Source of the DNA: Desulfobacterales bacterium
GTDB lineage: Bacteria > Desulfobacterota > Desulfobulbia > Desulfobulbales > JAGXFP01
Length of the DNA stretch: 64,000 bases
Direction of reading: 5' to 3'
Assembly (NCBI GenBank): GCA_024637225.1
Contig: JAGXFP010000017.1
Location: 62,001 to 126,000, forward strand
A program made the position numbers and the translations under genes. The number at the start of each line of letters is the position of its first letter. Within the stretch, counting starts at the first letter, position 1. Under the pieces are notes generated by a model, which was given only the letters and a program-made list of their open reading frames with translations, had not been told where the DNA came from and ran no database searches. Below are positions 1 through 9,984 of the stretch, in pieces.

Positions 1-1708
1 CCGGCAAGAGGCCGACCGCGATGGCCGCGTCGAGATCGAGATAACTGCCGAAGGCGCCCGCCAGGATGATCCGCTCAAGGTCGCCGATCCGCAGGCCGAC
101 CTCCTCGACCAGGGTCTTGATTCCGGCATAGATCGCCGCCTTGGCCCGGATAAAATTCTCGATGTCGACCTCGGTGATGACCAGATCATGGTCGGTGTTG
201 TTCTCTTCCCGCCAAACCAGGACATATTCATAGCCGCTCCGCCCCTCCCGGAGCCGGGTCGAGTCGAGATCGCGCCGGAATTTGCCGCCGCGGTCGATGA
301 CCCCGTTTTCGAGCAGGGCGCCGATAATGGCCAGCAGGCCCGAGCCGCAGATCCCGATAGCCGGCTGGTTGCCGATGGTCAGATTCATCGGTTCGAGGCT
401 TTCGGGATCGATGTCGAAATCGCTGATCGCCCCATCGGCGGCCCGCATCCCGTGGGTGATGCCGCCCCCCTCGAAAGCCGGACCGGCCGAGCAGGCCGCG
501 CAGACCAGCCACTCCCGGTTGCCGATGACGATTTCGGCGTTGGTGCCGATATCGACATAGAGGGTCAGTTCCTCGGCGCGGTAAAGGCCCGAGCCCATTA
601 CCCCGGCGACGATATCGCCGCCCACGTAGCTTGAGACCGCGGGGAAAAAGAGGGCGACGCAGTAACGGGGCAGCTCGAGGCCGATATCCTCGGCCCGGAT
701 CGGCGGGAAAAAGGTGCTGACCGGCACATAGGGCGCCCGGCGGATCGAGTGGGGTTCCAGGGCGAGGGCCAGGTGGGTCATGGTGGTGTTGCCGGCGATG
801 GTGATCGAGGTGATCTCGTCCCGGTCCACTGCGGCGCGAGGCAGCAGCTCGTTGATTATGGAGTTGATGGTCCCCACCGCCAGTTCCGCCATTTTGGCCA
901 GTCCTTCCGGGCTTTCGGCGAAGATGATCCGGTTGATCACGTCCTCCCCGAAGCCGAGCTGGCCGTTGTAATCGCCGGCTCCGGCCAGGATCCGGCCGTC
1001 GTTCAAGTCTAAAAGCTGGCCGTAGATCGTCGTGGTGCCGATATCGAAGACCAGCCCGAAGTTGCGGCGGGTCCAGTTGCCGGCCTGGATGTTGACCAGG
1101 TAATTCTTCCCCCTTTCCTTGTTGACCGGCCGGGCCAGGGTAACGGTGACCCGGAAGTCATCTTCCCGGAGGACCCTTCGCAGTTTGCGCAGCACCGGCA
1201 GGGTGACGATTATCCCCCGTTCCCCATACTGGTCGTGAAGGGCCTGGACCACCCGTTTGGCATCGGCCAGATTGTCGACCGCCGAGGGCCGGGGCAGTTC
1301 CAGGAAGAGCTTTTCAACCGGCGGATGGAAAATCCCGGCCCGGCGAAGTTCCTCGATATCGTATTCATAGAGGCTGGCCCGGTGGTGCTCGGCAATCCCG
1401 GTAGTGAGGCCGCCCCGGCTCCGGCCCGATTCGGCGGGGATCATGACGAGACAATCCCCCGAAGGTGTCGCCGTGCAGGCCTGCCGCACCCCGCCGGCCA
1501 GATCGGCCGGGCTGAGCTTTTCGCTGATCCCGCCGCTCAGCTCGCCCTCCCGGACGACAATCCGGCATTTACCGCAGAGCCCGCTGCCCCCGCAGGAAGC
1601 GTTGATATGGATGCCCGCCTTCCGGGCCGCCTGGAGCACTGTTTCGCCGCTTGCGGCCTCGACGGTGATCCGGTCGGGCAGAAAGGTGATCCGCGCGGCC
1701 GTACTCAT
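1..1708 (-). CDS. ASKHA-domain/DUF4445 corrinoid-activation (RACo-like) protein with N-terminal 2Fe-2S ferredoxin; truncated by window edge
   Basis: Minus-strand ORF open at the left edge (absent from the ORF track for that reason). Manual translation MSTAARITFLPDRITVEAASGETVLQAARKAGIHINASCGGSGLCGKCRIVV...FDIGTTTIYGQLLDL...YVDIGTNAEIVIGN...AGSFGSYLDL: Fd Cys motif plus ASKHA signatures. Confidence 0.88.
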   Translation of the reverse strand, partial: MSTAARITFLPDRITVEAASGETVLQAARKAGIHINASCGGSGLCGKCRIVVREGELSGGISEKLSPADLAGGVRQACTATPSGDCLVMIPAESGRSRGGLTTGIAEHHRASLYEYDIEELRRAGIFHPPVEKLFLELPRPSAVDNLADAKRVVQALHDQYGERGIIVTLPVLRKLRRVLREDDFRVTVTLARPVNKERGKNYLVNIQAGNWTRRNFGLVFDIGTTTIYGQLLDLNDGRILAGAGDYNGQLGFGEDVINRIIFAESPEGLAKMAELAVGTINSIINELLPRAAVDRDEITSITIAGNTTMTHLALALEPHSIRRAPYVPVSTFFPPIRAEDIGLELPRYCVALFFPAVSSYVGGDIVAGVMGSGLYRAEELTLYVDIGTNAEIVIGNREWLVCAACSAGPAFEGGGITHGMRAADGAISDFDIDPESLEPMNLTIGNQPAIGICGSGLLAIIGALLENGVIDRGGKFRRDLDSTRLREGRSGYEYVLVWREENNTDHDLVITEVDIENFIRAKAAIYAGIKTLVEEVGLRIGDLERIILAGAFGSYLDLDAAIAVGLLP

Positions 1709-1973
1709 CGGCGCCTGCCATGAAAAGAGTTGAACATAGGATCGGCCATCGATTTGCTCCCCCGGCAAGGATTTGGCGATTCAGGTAAACGAGATTGAAA
1801 GATTATCCTAGCCAGAATTGCTACCACCATGCAATCATTAAGATGCGCCGGATTCCGGAGCCGCTCATGCCGAGGCCTGCCGTTTCCGGCCGGAGGGCTT
1901 AAGAAGGTAAGGCATATTTAATCGAAATCTGTTGTGCTGGCCGGTTATTATTGCTAATTAATGAGTCATAAGC

Positions 1974-2063
<90 letters not shown>

Positions 2064-2298
2064 TTTTCACTATCTAGAAGATCCCCCCTGGCGGTTCAAA
2101 TTCATCCATGTTTTCCCATGGAATTTATTCAATTTGATTTTGATTATATTGTCCAGTGAAGTACATTACTGCAAATCATTGTCAAGGCATGTTGGATATA
2201 TGTTGACTTGTAATTGAGCATTATGTCCCCGGATTTATCCTGTAATTGAGTATTGTCCACGATTTTTGGAATTCTCATAATTAGCTTGGAGATGGGTA

Positions 2299-3216
2299 AT
2301 GGCTGTCCCTGATTTTCAATCGTTCTTTCTACCGCTGTTGAGATTCGCCGCCGACGGCGAAACCCATGACACAAAAGAAGCCCATGTGGCCATGGCTGAT
2401 CACTTCGGGTTGACCGATGATGACCTGCGGGAAATGCTGCCCAGCGGCAGGCAAACCGTTTTCAAAAACAGGGTGGGCTGGGCGAAGGTCTATCTGCGCA
2501 AGGCCCTTCTCCTCGAAAGTCCCAAGCGGGGCTCTTTCCGCATCACCGAACGGGGCAAAAAGCTCCTGGCCGAGAATCCGGAAAGCCTCAGGGTCAAGCA
2601 TCTCAAGCGTTATGCCGAGTTCTCCGAATTCCATACCTCGGGGAATTCGCAGGATAAAAGTGAAGAAGCCGCAGACACAAGCTACGAAGAGCGGACCTCA
2701 ACCCCGGAAGAGATTTTTCAGTCCGCCCACCAGGAGTTGCGGGACAGCCTGGCCGACGAACTTTTGAGCAGTGTATTGAACAACACGCCCGAGTTTTTCG
2801 AAGATCTGGTGGTAAAACTCCTGGTCAAGATGGGCTACGGTGGTTCGATCAAGGATGCCGGCCGGGCCATAGGCCGCAGCGGCGACGAAGGGATTGACGG
2901 GATTATCAAGGAAGACAAGCTCGGTCTCGATGCGATCTATATCCAGGCCAAGCGCTGGCAGGGCTCGGTCGGCAGGCCGGAAATTCAGAAATTTGTTGGT
3001 GCACTCCACGGCAAAAGGGCCAAGAAAGGCGTTTTCATAACCACTGGCAATTTTACAAAAGATGCCGAGCATTATGTCTCGACCATTGACCCCAAGGTCG
3101 TCCTAATCGACGGTGTCCGGTTGGTGGAATTGATGATCAATTACAACCTGGGCGTTTCCATAGCTGACACTTACGAAATCAAGAAGCTCGACTCTGATTT
3201 TTTTATAGAAGAATAA
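2299..3216 (+). CDS. mrr: Mrr-type restriction endonuclease (type IV)
   Basis: N-terminal winged-helix Mrr_N-like and C-terminal Mrr_cat signature (YGGSIKDAGRAIGRSGDEGIDGIIKEDKLGLDAIYIQAKRW). Confidence 0.92.
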   Translation: MAVPDFQSFFLPLLRFAADGETHDTKEAHVAMADHFGLTDDDLREMLPSGRQTVFKNRVGWAKVYLRKALLLESPKRGSFRITERGKKLLAENPESLRVKHLKRYAEFSEFHTSGNSQDKSEEAADTSYEERTSTPEEIFQSAHQELRDSLADELLSSVLNNTPEFFEDLVVKLLVKMGYGGSIKDAGRAIGRSGDEGIDGIIKEDKLGLDAIYIQAKRWQGSVGRPEIQKFVGALHGKRAKKGVFITTGNFTKDAEHYVSTIDPKVVLIDGVRLVELMINYNLGVSIADTYEIKKLDSDFFIEE

Positions 3217-3240
3217 TTTTAGAATTGAATCGAGGAACAT

Positions 3241-5352
3241 GTGGATACCCTTCAAGAAATATTAAAAGACAGCAACTACAATCTAGCTCTGTTCTCCGAG
3301 GCAGAAATAGCCGCTCTTAGGGACAAGGTCGTTACGAAAACGGTCCGGAGTAAAGCCGCCCACTTTGTGCCGTGCGTTGTTCGGGGAAAGGACATTCAGC
3401 TGAAACCGGAGGAGATTGTTCGGCAACTCTTTGCCGCCCGCCTTATCAAGGAATACGGTTACCCCAAAAAGCGGCTTGTTTTCGAACATCCGGTCAGTTT
3501 CGGTCGCGAAAAGAAAAAAGCCGATATCGTGATTTTCGACAAAGACCGGCCCGATTCCGCCTATATCGTGGTCGAACTGAAAAAGCCCAAGCTGATCGAA
3601 GGTAAAAACCAGCTTCGTTCCTACTGTAACGCCACCGGCGCTCCTATCGGCGTATGGACCAACGGCGATAAGATATCCCATTACCACCGCAAAGACCCCA
3701 ACTACTTCGAAGACATTACCGATATTCCCAATGTCAATCAAAGCCTGAAAGACATCCTCAGCGAACGCTTTACCCTGCGTGACCTGATCATCAAGGACAA
3801 AATCGCAAACGAGCGCAAGTCTTTGAAGGACATAATCCTGGAAATGGAAAACGAGGTCCTTGCCAATGCCGGGGTTGATGTATTTGAAGAGGTGTTCAAG
3901 CTCATCTTCACCAAGCTCTACGATGAATTTCAAAGCCAGCAGGATAAAGGAATTCTCAACTATTTTCTGCGGCAGGTCATCAAAACCAAGATTCATGAGC
4001 CGGAAGGGGAATACGATTCCGAACATGTCCTGCCCCCAAGCTATCTCAAAGGCCAGGATTACGAGGCTTTGAAAGACGCGGTTAGCGGGATCTCGGACGA
4101 GGGCTTCAGGGTCCTGGAGTTCCGGAATACCGGGCAGACCGACACGGAGCTGAAAAACAAAATCCAGGACCTGTTCAATCGTGCAAAAACCCAGTGGCCG
4201 GGAGTATTCCCGGAAGGATCCTCTTTCGAATTGTCCGATAGCCATCTATCCATTTGTGTGTCCGGTTTACAGGATGTAAAGCTGTTCAATTCAAACTTGC
4301 AGGTTGTGGACGAGGCCTTCGAATATTTGGTCAATAAATCTTCCAAGGGTGAGAAGGGCCAGTACTTTACACCGCGTCATGTCATCGATATGTGCGTACA
4401 AATGCTGAACCCCAAGCGGGGCGAGTATATGATCGACACCGCTTCCGGCAGCTGCGGTTTTCCGGTCCATACCATCTTCAAACTTACCGGTCATCTTTTC
4501 ACCAATGCCGAAATACCCGATAAAGACAAGAAGCATATCCTCAAGGTCTTCGGCATCGACTTCGACGAAAAAACCGTCAGGGTGGCCAGGACCTTGAACC
4601 TGATTGCCGGTGACGGCGAAACCAATGTACTGCATCTTAACTCTCTCGATTTCGAACGGTGGCAGGATAAAACCGAGAATGACAAAAAATGGATCAAGAC
4701 CTACGGCAAGGGCTTTGAACGGCTGGAAAAATTAAGGGCAGAGAAGGGCGACAACAAGCAGTTCAATTTCGATATTCTCATGGCCAACCCTCCCTTTGCA
4801 GGCGATATCAAGGAAAGCCGCATCCTGCATCAATACGAGCTTGGCTTTAAAGCCAATGGCAAGGCGCAAAGCAAGGTCGGCAGGGATATCCTTTTTATCG
4901 AACGAAACCTCGACTTCCTGAAACCCGGCGGCAGGATGGCGATTGTCCTGCCGCAAGGGCGATTTAACAACACTTCCGATAAGCATATCCGAGAGTTTAT
5001 CGCCGAACACGGTCGCATCCTTGCCGTGGTTGGTCTGCACGGTAACACTTTCAAACCTCATACCGGCACCAAAACCAGCGTTCTTTTCGTTCAGAAATGG
5101 GACGACAAACTTTGTCCGAAGGTGGACGATTATCCGATTTTCTTTGCCGTTTCCGAAAAAGGCGGCAAAAACAATTCAGGTGATTACATCTATGTTAAAA
5201 ACGGCAACGGGCAATACAAGCTGGACAGGAACGGTCATTTGATTGTCGACCACGATCTCCACAGCCACGACGGGGAGCTACCCTATGGCATAGCCGAAGC
5301 CTTTATTAAATGGGCCAACAGCGAAAAGCTTTCTTTTTGGGCGGAGGATTAA
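3241..5352 (+). CDS. HsdR_N-like nuclease domain fused to type I-like N6-adenine DNA methylase (HsdM)
   Basis: N-terminal PD-(D/E)xK-like ADIVIFD...YIVVELKK; C-terminal KGQYFTPRHVID, DTASGSCGF (motif I variant), NPPF (motif IV). No helicase/translocase domain. Confidence 0.88.
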   Translation: MDTLQEILKDSNYNLALFSEAEIAALRDKVVTKTVRSKAAHFVPCVVRGKDIQLKPEEIVRQLFAARLIKEYGYPKKRLVFEHPVSFGREKKKADIVIFDKDRPDSAYIVVELKKPKLIEGKNQLRSYCNATGAPIGVWTNGDKISHYHRKDPNYFEDITDIPNVNQSLKDILSERFTLRDLIIKDKIANERKSLKDIILEMENEVLANAGVDVFEEVFKLIFTKLYDEFQSQQDKGILNYFLRQVIKTKIHEPEGEYDSEHVLPPSYLKGQDYEALKDAVSGISDEGFRVLEFRNTGQTDTELKNKIQDLFNRAKTQWPGVFPEGSSFELSDSHLSICVSGLQDVKLFNSNLQVVDEAFEYLVNKSSKGEKGQYFTPRHVIDMCVQMLNPKRGEYMIDTASGSCGFPVHTIFKLTGHLFTNAEIPDKDKKHILKVFGIDFDEKTVRVARTLNLIAGDGETNVLHLNSLDFERWQDKTENDKKWIKTYGKGFERLEKLRAEKGDNKQFNFDILMANPPFAGDIKESRILHQYELGFKANGKAQSKVGRDILFIERNLDFLKPGGRMAIVLPQGRFNNTSDKHIREFIAEHGRILAVVGLHGNTFKPHTGTKTSVLFVQKWDDKLCPKVDDYPIFFAVSEKGGKNNSGDYIYVKNGNGQYKLDRNGHLIVDHDLHSHDGELPYGIAEAFIKWANSEKLSFWAED

Positions 5353-5354
5353 GA

Positions 5355-6794
5355 ATGCAGTTCTCGGTTGTTCAGAAAACAGAATTAGACAATATTGTTC
5401 TTCGCCTTGATGCTGAGTTTTATCGCCCAGAACAATTGGCTCTTCAAAGCAAATTGGAACAACTCGACTCTATTTCGGTGCGAAATGCTGGTGGGGAGCT
5501 TGATTGCAGTGCTTTTTATCCGTCAATAGTTCCCTATTATAATTTTGAGAAGGTCGGCATCCCATTCTTGAGGGTGAATGAAATACAAAATGGATTGCTT
5601 CACATCTCAGATAATACGGCTTTCTTACCGCAAGAAATTCTTGATGAAAACAGAACAACGATAGCCCGTAGTGGTCCAGGCGATTTGATTATTGCCAAGG
5701 GAGGGAACTCCTTAGCGAAGGTAGCTCTTTTAACGGAAGAATATCGTCATTTTTCAGTTTGTAGAGACGTTATTGTTCTGAAAACAAGTAGGCTATCAAA
5801 TATAAACCGCTACTATTTATGGATGTATTTACATTCAGCGGTTGGACAAAAGGTATTATTACGTACCGCAAGTCAAACAGGACAGCCGCACCTCACACTT
5901 GAAGCTATTAGCCAGATAGAAATTCCATTATTTACAGAAAGATTTCAAGATAGCTTCGAATGGTTATATAGAGAATCACAACGACTAAAGAATGACTCAG
6001 AATGTGAATACGGAAAAGCTCAAATTCTTCTTCTTTCCGAACTTGGTTTAGCCAACTGGCAACCCAAGCACCAACTTCCTTTTGTTAAAAACTACTCCGA
6101 TACCGAGCACGCCGGACGTATCGACGCAGAATACTTCCAACCTAAATATGAAGAGATTGCTAAAGCAATTCGGTCCTATTCAGACGGGTGGGACTCCCTC
6201 GGAAACCTGGTGGATTTAAAAGACAAGAATTTTTGCCCGATAGAAGATAAGGAATATAAATATATCGAATTGACAAACATCACAGCTAATGGGGAAATTG
6301 CTGGTTGCATGACCGAATTGGGGGAAGATCTTCCAAGTAGGGCAAGGTGTAAAGTTGCAACTAACGATGTTATCGTTTCATCCATCGAAGGATCATTGCC
6401 CAGCATTGCTTTAATAGAGCAGGAATATGACAAAGTTTTATGTTCAACGGGATTTCATGTCATCAGTTCAAAATCGCTAAATTCGGAAACTCTTCTAGTG
6501 GCGCTGAAAAGTATTGCTGGTCAAATTCAACTCAAAAAAGGTTGCAGTGGTACGATTCTTACCGCGATCAATAAAAACGAGTTCAGCAAGATTATTCTGC
6601 CGAAAATCGCACAAAATACGCAAGACGAAATCCAACAAAAAGTTACTGAATCATTCAATCTCCGTAAACAGTCCAAACATCTTTTGGAATGCGCCAAGCG
6701 GGCGGTTGAAATCGCCATAGAACAGAACGAAGAAGCAGCGCTGAAATGGTTGCAGCAGCAGGTAGAAAAGGTGGAGATCGAACCCATAAATTGA
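5355..6794 (+). CDS. hsdS: Type I restriction-modification specificity subunit (HsdS-like)
   Basis: Two-TRD-like layout following hsdM; start moved from 5310 to ATG 5355, preceded by ggagg; TRD-type segments GDLIIAKGGNS and NDVIVSSIEGS. Confidence 0.82.
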   Translation: MQFSVVQKTELDNIVLRLDAEFYRPEQLALQSKLEQLDSISVRNAGGELDCSAFYPSIVPYYNFEKVGIPFLRVNEIQNGLLHISDNTAFLPQEILDENRTTIARSGPGDLIIAKGGNSLAKVALLTEEYRHFSVCRDVIVLKTSRLSNINRYYLWMYLHSAVGQKVLLRTASQTGQPHLTLEAISQIEIPLFTERFQDSFEWLYRESQRLKNDSECEYGKAQILLLSELGLANWQPKHQLPFVKNYSDTEHAGRIDAEYFQPKYEEIAKAIRSYSDGWDSLGNLVDLKDKNFCPIEDKEYKYIELTNITANGEIAGCMTELGEDLPSRARCKVATNDVIVSSIEGSLPSIALIEQEYDKVLCSTGFHVISSKSLNSETLLVALKSIAGQIQLKKGCSGTILTAINKNEFSKIILPKIAQNTQDEIQQKVTESFNLRKQSKHLLECAKRAVEIAIEQNEEAALKWLQQQVEKVEIEPIN

Positions 6795-6803
6795 ACGAAA
6801 CGA

Positions 6804-7454
6804 ATGTCAAAGCCGCCGATACAACCGAAAATCTATCATATCACCCATTTCGACAATCTGGCCTCTATTGTGGCTGCGGGTTGTATCGAGTCCGATAGAA
6901 GGCGATTGAGTTCTGGTAGCGGCCAGACGGCTATCGGCATGACGGAAATTAAGCTAAGGAGATTGCAGGAGCTTGATATTCCTCGCCATCCTGGCTCTCG
7001 GGTTGGCGATTACGTCCCGTTTTATTTTTGTCCTCGCTCCATCATGCTCTTCATAATACATAGAAATAATCACCAGGATATGAACTATCATGGGGGGCAA
7101 CGTCCTATTCTTCACCTCCAGGCAGACTTGGGGGCAGTTATTGATTGGGCGGATACTCATGAGGTGTTTTGGGCTTTTTCGGATCGAAACGCCGGGACCA
7201 GATTTACCGATTTTTACAATAACCGTGAAGATTTGGACAAGGTTGACTGGAATGCAGTAAGCGCAACTGATTTCCGAGATCCGTTGATAAAAGAAGGGAA
7301 ACAGGCGGAATTCTTGGTACATGAAACTTTTCCCTGGCAACTTGTCGAGAAGATCGGGGTAATTGATACGAATGTAGGAAACCGTGTGGATGCAGTCCTG
7401 CAAAATGCCAATCATAAACCAATCGTGGATATAGAACGGTCATGGTATTATTGA
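6804..7454 (+). CDS. darT: DarT-like ADP-ribosyltransferase toxin (DUF4433)
   Basis: IYHITHFDNLASIVAAGCIESDRRR...DYVPFYFCPRSIMLFIIH...KQAEFLVHETFPW, and a following macro-domain DarG. Confidence 0.93.
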   Translation: MSKPPIQPKIYHITHFDNLASIVAAGCIESDRRRLSSGSGQTAIGMTEIKLRRLQELDIPRHPGSRVGDYVPFYFCPRSIMLFIIHRNNHQDMNYHGGQRPILHLQADLGAVIDWADTHEVFWAFSDRNAGTRFTDFYNNREDLDKVDWNAVSATDFRDPLIKEGKQAEFLVHETFPWQLVEKIGVIDTNVGNRVDAVLQNANHKPIVDIERSWYY

Positions 7455-7473
7455 CACTAAGCGAGGGGACAGC

Positions 7474-8520
7474 ATGATCGAACTGAAACAAGGCGACATA
7501 TTGCGTGCCGATGCCGAGGCTCTGGTAAACACGGTCAACTGTGTCGGGGTCATGGGCCGGGGTATCGCGCTCCAGTTCAAGAAGGCCTTTCCGGAAAGCT
7601 ATTTCAAAGATTACAAAGCGGCCTGCGACCGGAAGGAACTGCAGCCGGGCAAAATGCTGGTCCATGATCTCCACAGGCTCCATAATCCCAGGTATGTGAT
7701 CGATTTTCCCACCAAAAGGCATTGGAAAGGCAAGAGCCGGATGGAGGACATCGAGGCCGGATTACAGACGCTGTTGGAAGAGATTCGCAGCCGGAATATC
7801 AAATCCATTGCTATTCCGCCCCTTGGTTCCGGCCTAGGCGGTTTAGATTGGGAAGAGGTGCGGGCAAAAATCGAGGAAGCATTTCAGGAAGTGGATGATG
7901 TCCAGGTGCTTCTTTATGAACCGAAGGGAGCCCCGCCCGCGAAAAAAATGGTCCATACCGACAAGGCGCCGAAGTTGACCGTCGGCCGGGCCGCGCTATT
8001 GGTGCTGATAAGGCGTTATCTGGCGGCGGTCATGGACCCTTATGTTACCCTGCTGGAAATCCATAAGCTGATGTATTTCATGCAGGAGGCCGGCGAAGGG
8101 CTGAAGCTGCAGTACTCAAAAGGCCCCTACGGACCATATGCCCAAAATCTTCGCCATGTGCTTAATCTCATGGAAGGGCATTTCATTACCGGATACGGCG
8201 ATGCGGCGGATAAACCCGACCGGCAGATCGATCTCGTTTCTGAAGCCATTCCCAAGGCGGAAGAGTTTCTTGATAATCACCCCGATACCCGAGATCATTT
8301 TCAAAGGGTTGTCGAACTGATTACCGGTTTCGAAACCCCGTTCGGAATGGAATTGCTGGCAACCGTTCACTGGGTCGGGTGCCGGGAAGGCGCCCAGGAC
8401 GCGGACCAGGCAGTTATGAAAACCTATAACTGGAACAGCCGCAAAAAGATGTTCAAGGAAAAACATATTCGCCTGGCTTGGGATATCCTCGAACAAAAGG
8501 GTTGGTTCCACCAGCATTAA
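7474..8520 (+). CDS. darG: DarG-like macrodomain antitoxin (ADP-ribosylglycohydrolase)
   Basis: Macro domain LVNTVNCVGVMGRGIALQFKKAFP...IAIPPLGSGLGGLDW plus C-terminal DarG extension; directly downstream of darT. Confidence 0.94.
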   Translation: MIELKQGDILRADAEALVNTVNCVGVMGRGIALQFKKAFPESYFKDYKAACDRKELQPGKMLVHDLHRLHNPRYVIDFPTKRHWKGKSRMEDIEAGLQTLLEEIRSRNIKSIAIPPLGSGLGGLDWEEVRAKIEEAFQEVDDVQVLLYEPKGAPPAKKMVHTDKAPKLTVGRAALLVLIRRYLAAVMDPYVTLLEIHKLMYFMQEAGEGLKLQYSKGPYGPYAQNLRHVLNLMEGHFITGYGDAADKPDRQIDLVSEAIPKAEEFLDNHPDTRDHFQRVVELITGFETPFGMELLATVHWVGCREGAQDADQAVMKTYNWNSRKKMFKEKHIRLAWDILEQKGWFHQH

Positions 8521-8524
8521 ACAG

Positions 8525-8735
8525 GCCCCGGGGACACTCCCCATGGAGTTCGGGGGGACACCATACTCAACTATTGACACTCGCTTTCGTGGATCTTAAG
8601 TGCGGGGGTCGGACCAAGCCAAGTGGTTGATAATACGTTGGATTAGTTAGAAACTGCCTGTTTTTATCCTTAGAGGTGCTTTTTCACCATCAAAAAGATA
8701 CTTTTAAGCTTTATTTCCTTGATCCCTGAATTGAC
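8525..8735. repeat. Composite intergenic repeat, copy A
   Basis: Shares ggg(g/a)acaccat(a/t)ctcaactattg..ctcgctt, gtcggacca and cttagagg..ttttc..catcaaaaag blocks with 10803-10960 and 12268-12400. Confidence 0.75.
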
Positions 8736-8770
8736 AGAACTGTTAATGGTATTTATATTAGTACTATTAA
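8731..8770 (+). promoter_or_regulatory. Predicted promoter and operator of the phd/relE module
   Basis: TTGACA (8731-8736), 17 bp, TATATT (8754-8759). Inverted repeat ttaatggta...tactattaa (8743-8770, one mismatch) overlaps the -10. Confidence 0.7.
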
Positions 8771-8792
8771 TAATGCTGTCAGGAGGTTTGCC

Positions 8793-9050
8793 ATGGGTGC
8801 GATTGCCGCGAATGATCTTAAAACCAGGGGGGTGGTATCGATCAGTGAACAACTGGCCGATAACCACGAAGCGATAATCACCGTCAGAGGAAAAAGCCGC
8901 TATGTGGTGATGGAGATAGAACAATACCAGTATCTGCGGGAGTGCGAGCTGGAAGCCGCTCTATTGGAGGCGCGGGAGGATGTCCAGGCGGGCAGGGTGG
9001 TTACCGAAAATGTGGCGGATCACATAAAAAGACTCACCGATGGCCTATAA
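8793..9050 (+). CDS. Phd/YefM family type II antitoxin
   Basis: MGAIAANDLKTRGVVSISEQLADNHEAIITVRGKSRYVVMEIEQYQYLRE; overlaps downstream toxin; aggagg RBS. Confidence 0.9.
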   Translation: MGAIAANDLKTRGVVSISEQLADNHEAIITVRGKSRYVVMEIEQYQYLRECELEAALLEAREDVQAGRVVTENVADHIKRLTDGL

Positions 9051-9315
9051 GCTTATCTACCCGGAAAGCTACCTCAGGCGTGCTCGCAAATTCATCAAGA
9101 AACATCCCGAGCTCATCGGCCAATATCAGAAAAGTCTGGAGCTTCTGGAGATCAACCCCCATCACCCCTCGCTCAGATTGCATCCCCTGCAAGGGAAGCT
9201 GGCTGGCCTGCATAGTATTTCAATCAACATCAGTTATCGGATCAGCCTTGAAATGGTGATCTCCGATCAGGAGATAATCCTGATTAATATTGGCACCCAT
9301 GACGAGGTTTATTAA
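9040..9315 (+). CDS. RelE/ParE (YafQ-like) type II toxin
   Basis: YKLIYPESYLRRARKFIKKHPELIGQYQKSLELLEINPHHPSLRLHPLQGKLAGLHSISINISYRI; 11-bp overlap with antitoxin. Confidence 0.88.
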   Translation: MAYKLIYPESYLRRARKFIKKHPELIGQYQKSLELLEINPHHPSLRLHPLQGKLAGLHSISINISYRISLEMVISDQEIILINIGTHDEVY

Positions 9316-9356
9316 GGCCGCCGGGGACCAGCTGGTACGAGTTCCGGAGTTCCGCG

Positions 9357-9484
9357 GAGTTCCGCGGACACAATATCTAACTACTCTTTTAGGGTCGGTT
9401 TCGGTCCCGGCTTCCGAGGGCGCAAGACCCCGAACGGTCATGAGTTCCGCCTTTTCCCGGAAGGCATTGCTGCCGCAGGGCCGG
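9357..9484. repeat. Direct repeat left of the PRC-barrel gene
   Basis: aact(a/g)ctcttttagggtcggt...gagggcgcaagaccc...cggaaggcat(t/c)gctgccgcagggccgg; near-identical to 10661-10787. Confidence 0.85.
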
Positions 9485-9984
9485 CGGTTAAGGTCTTCTC
9501 GCGCAAGACATCGAGGTCGTCGCTTTCCTTCGACAAAAACAGGCCACTCTAGAGAATCGTGCCATGGGGCAAGGCTCCTCCTGCCAATGGATTGGCAAGA
9601 TAATTAAGCATTATGTCCGCGGAACTCCCTTTTTCATAATACCACGGCACTCATCTCATAATCAGTATCCATCCGAAACCACCCCTTTGCTTCCGATTAA
9701 TTGCCTACTTCAGTTGCCGGGTGCTTTGATAATCCACCGCAGCAGGAATTTTTCCTGCCGGGGTGGACTATCCGCCCTCCGCCACGTTCTCCTGTTTTCA
9801 GTTTGTTTAGCCGATTTCCTTTTATTTCAGGGCGTTTGTCCTAGTTTACCCATCCCCCTGGTTCTGCTGGCATAGGATTTGCTTTTATTACGAAGATGGC
9901 AGGACAGCAAAAAATATCGTATGAATTTTTTGCACGGTGGGAACAATGAGCAAATGACAAAAAAATTAAAAAAGGAGTATCAAA

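Noticed and set aside
3283-4245. 320-aa minus-strand ORF opposite hsdM
   Set aside because: Antisense shadow; sense strand encodes recognisable nuclease and methylase motifs.
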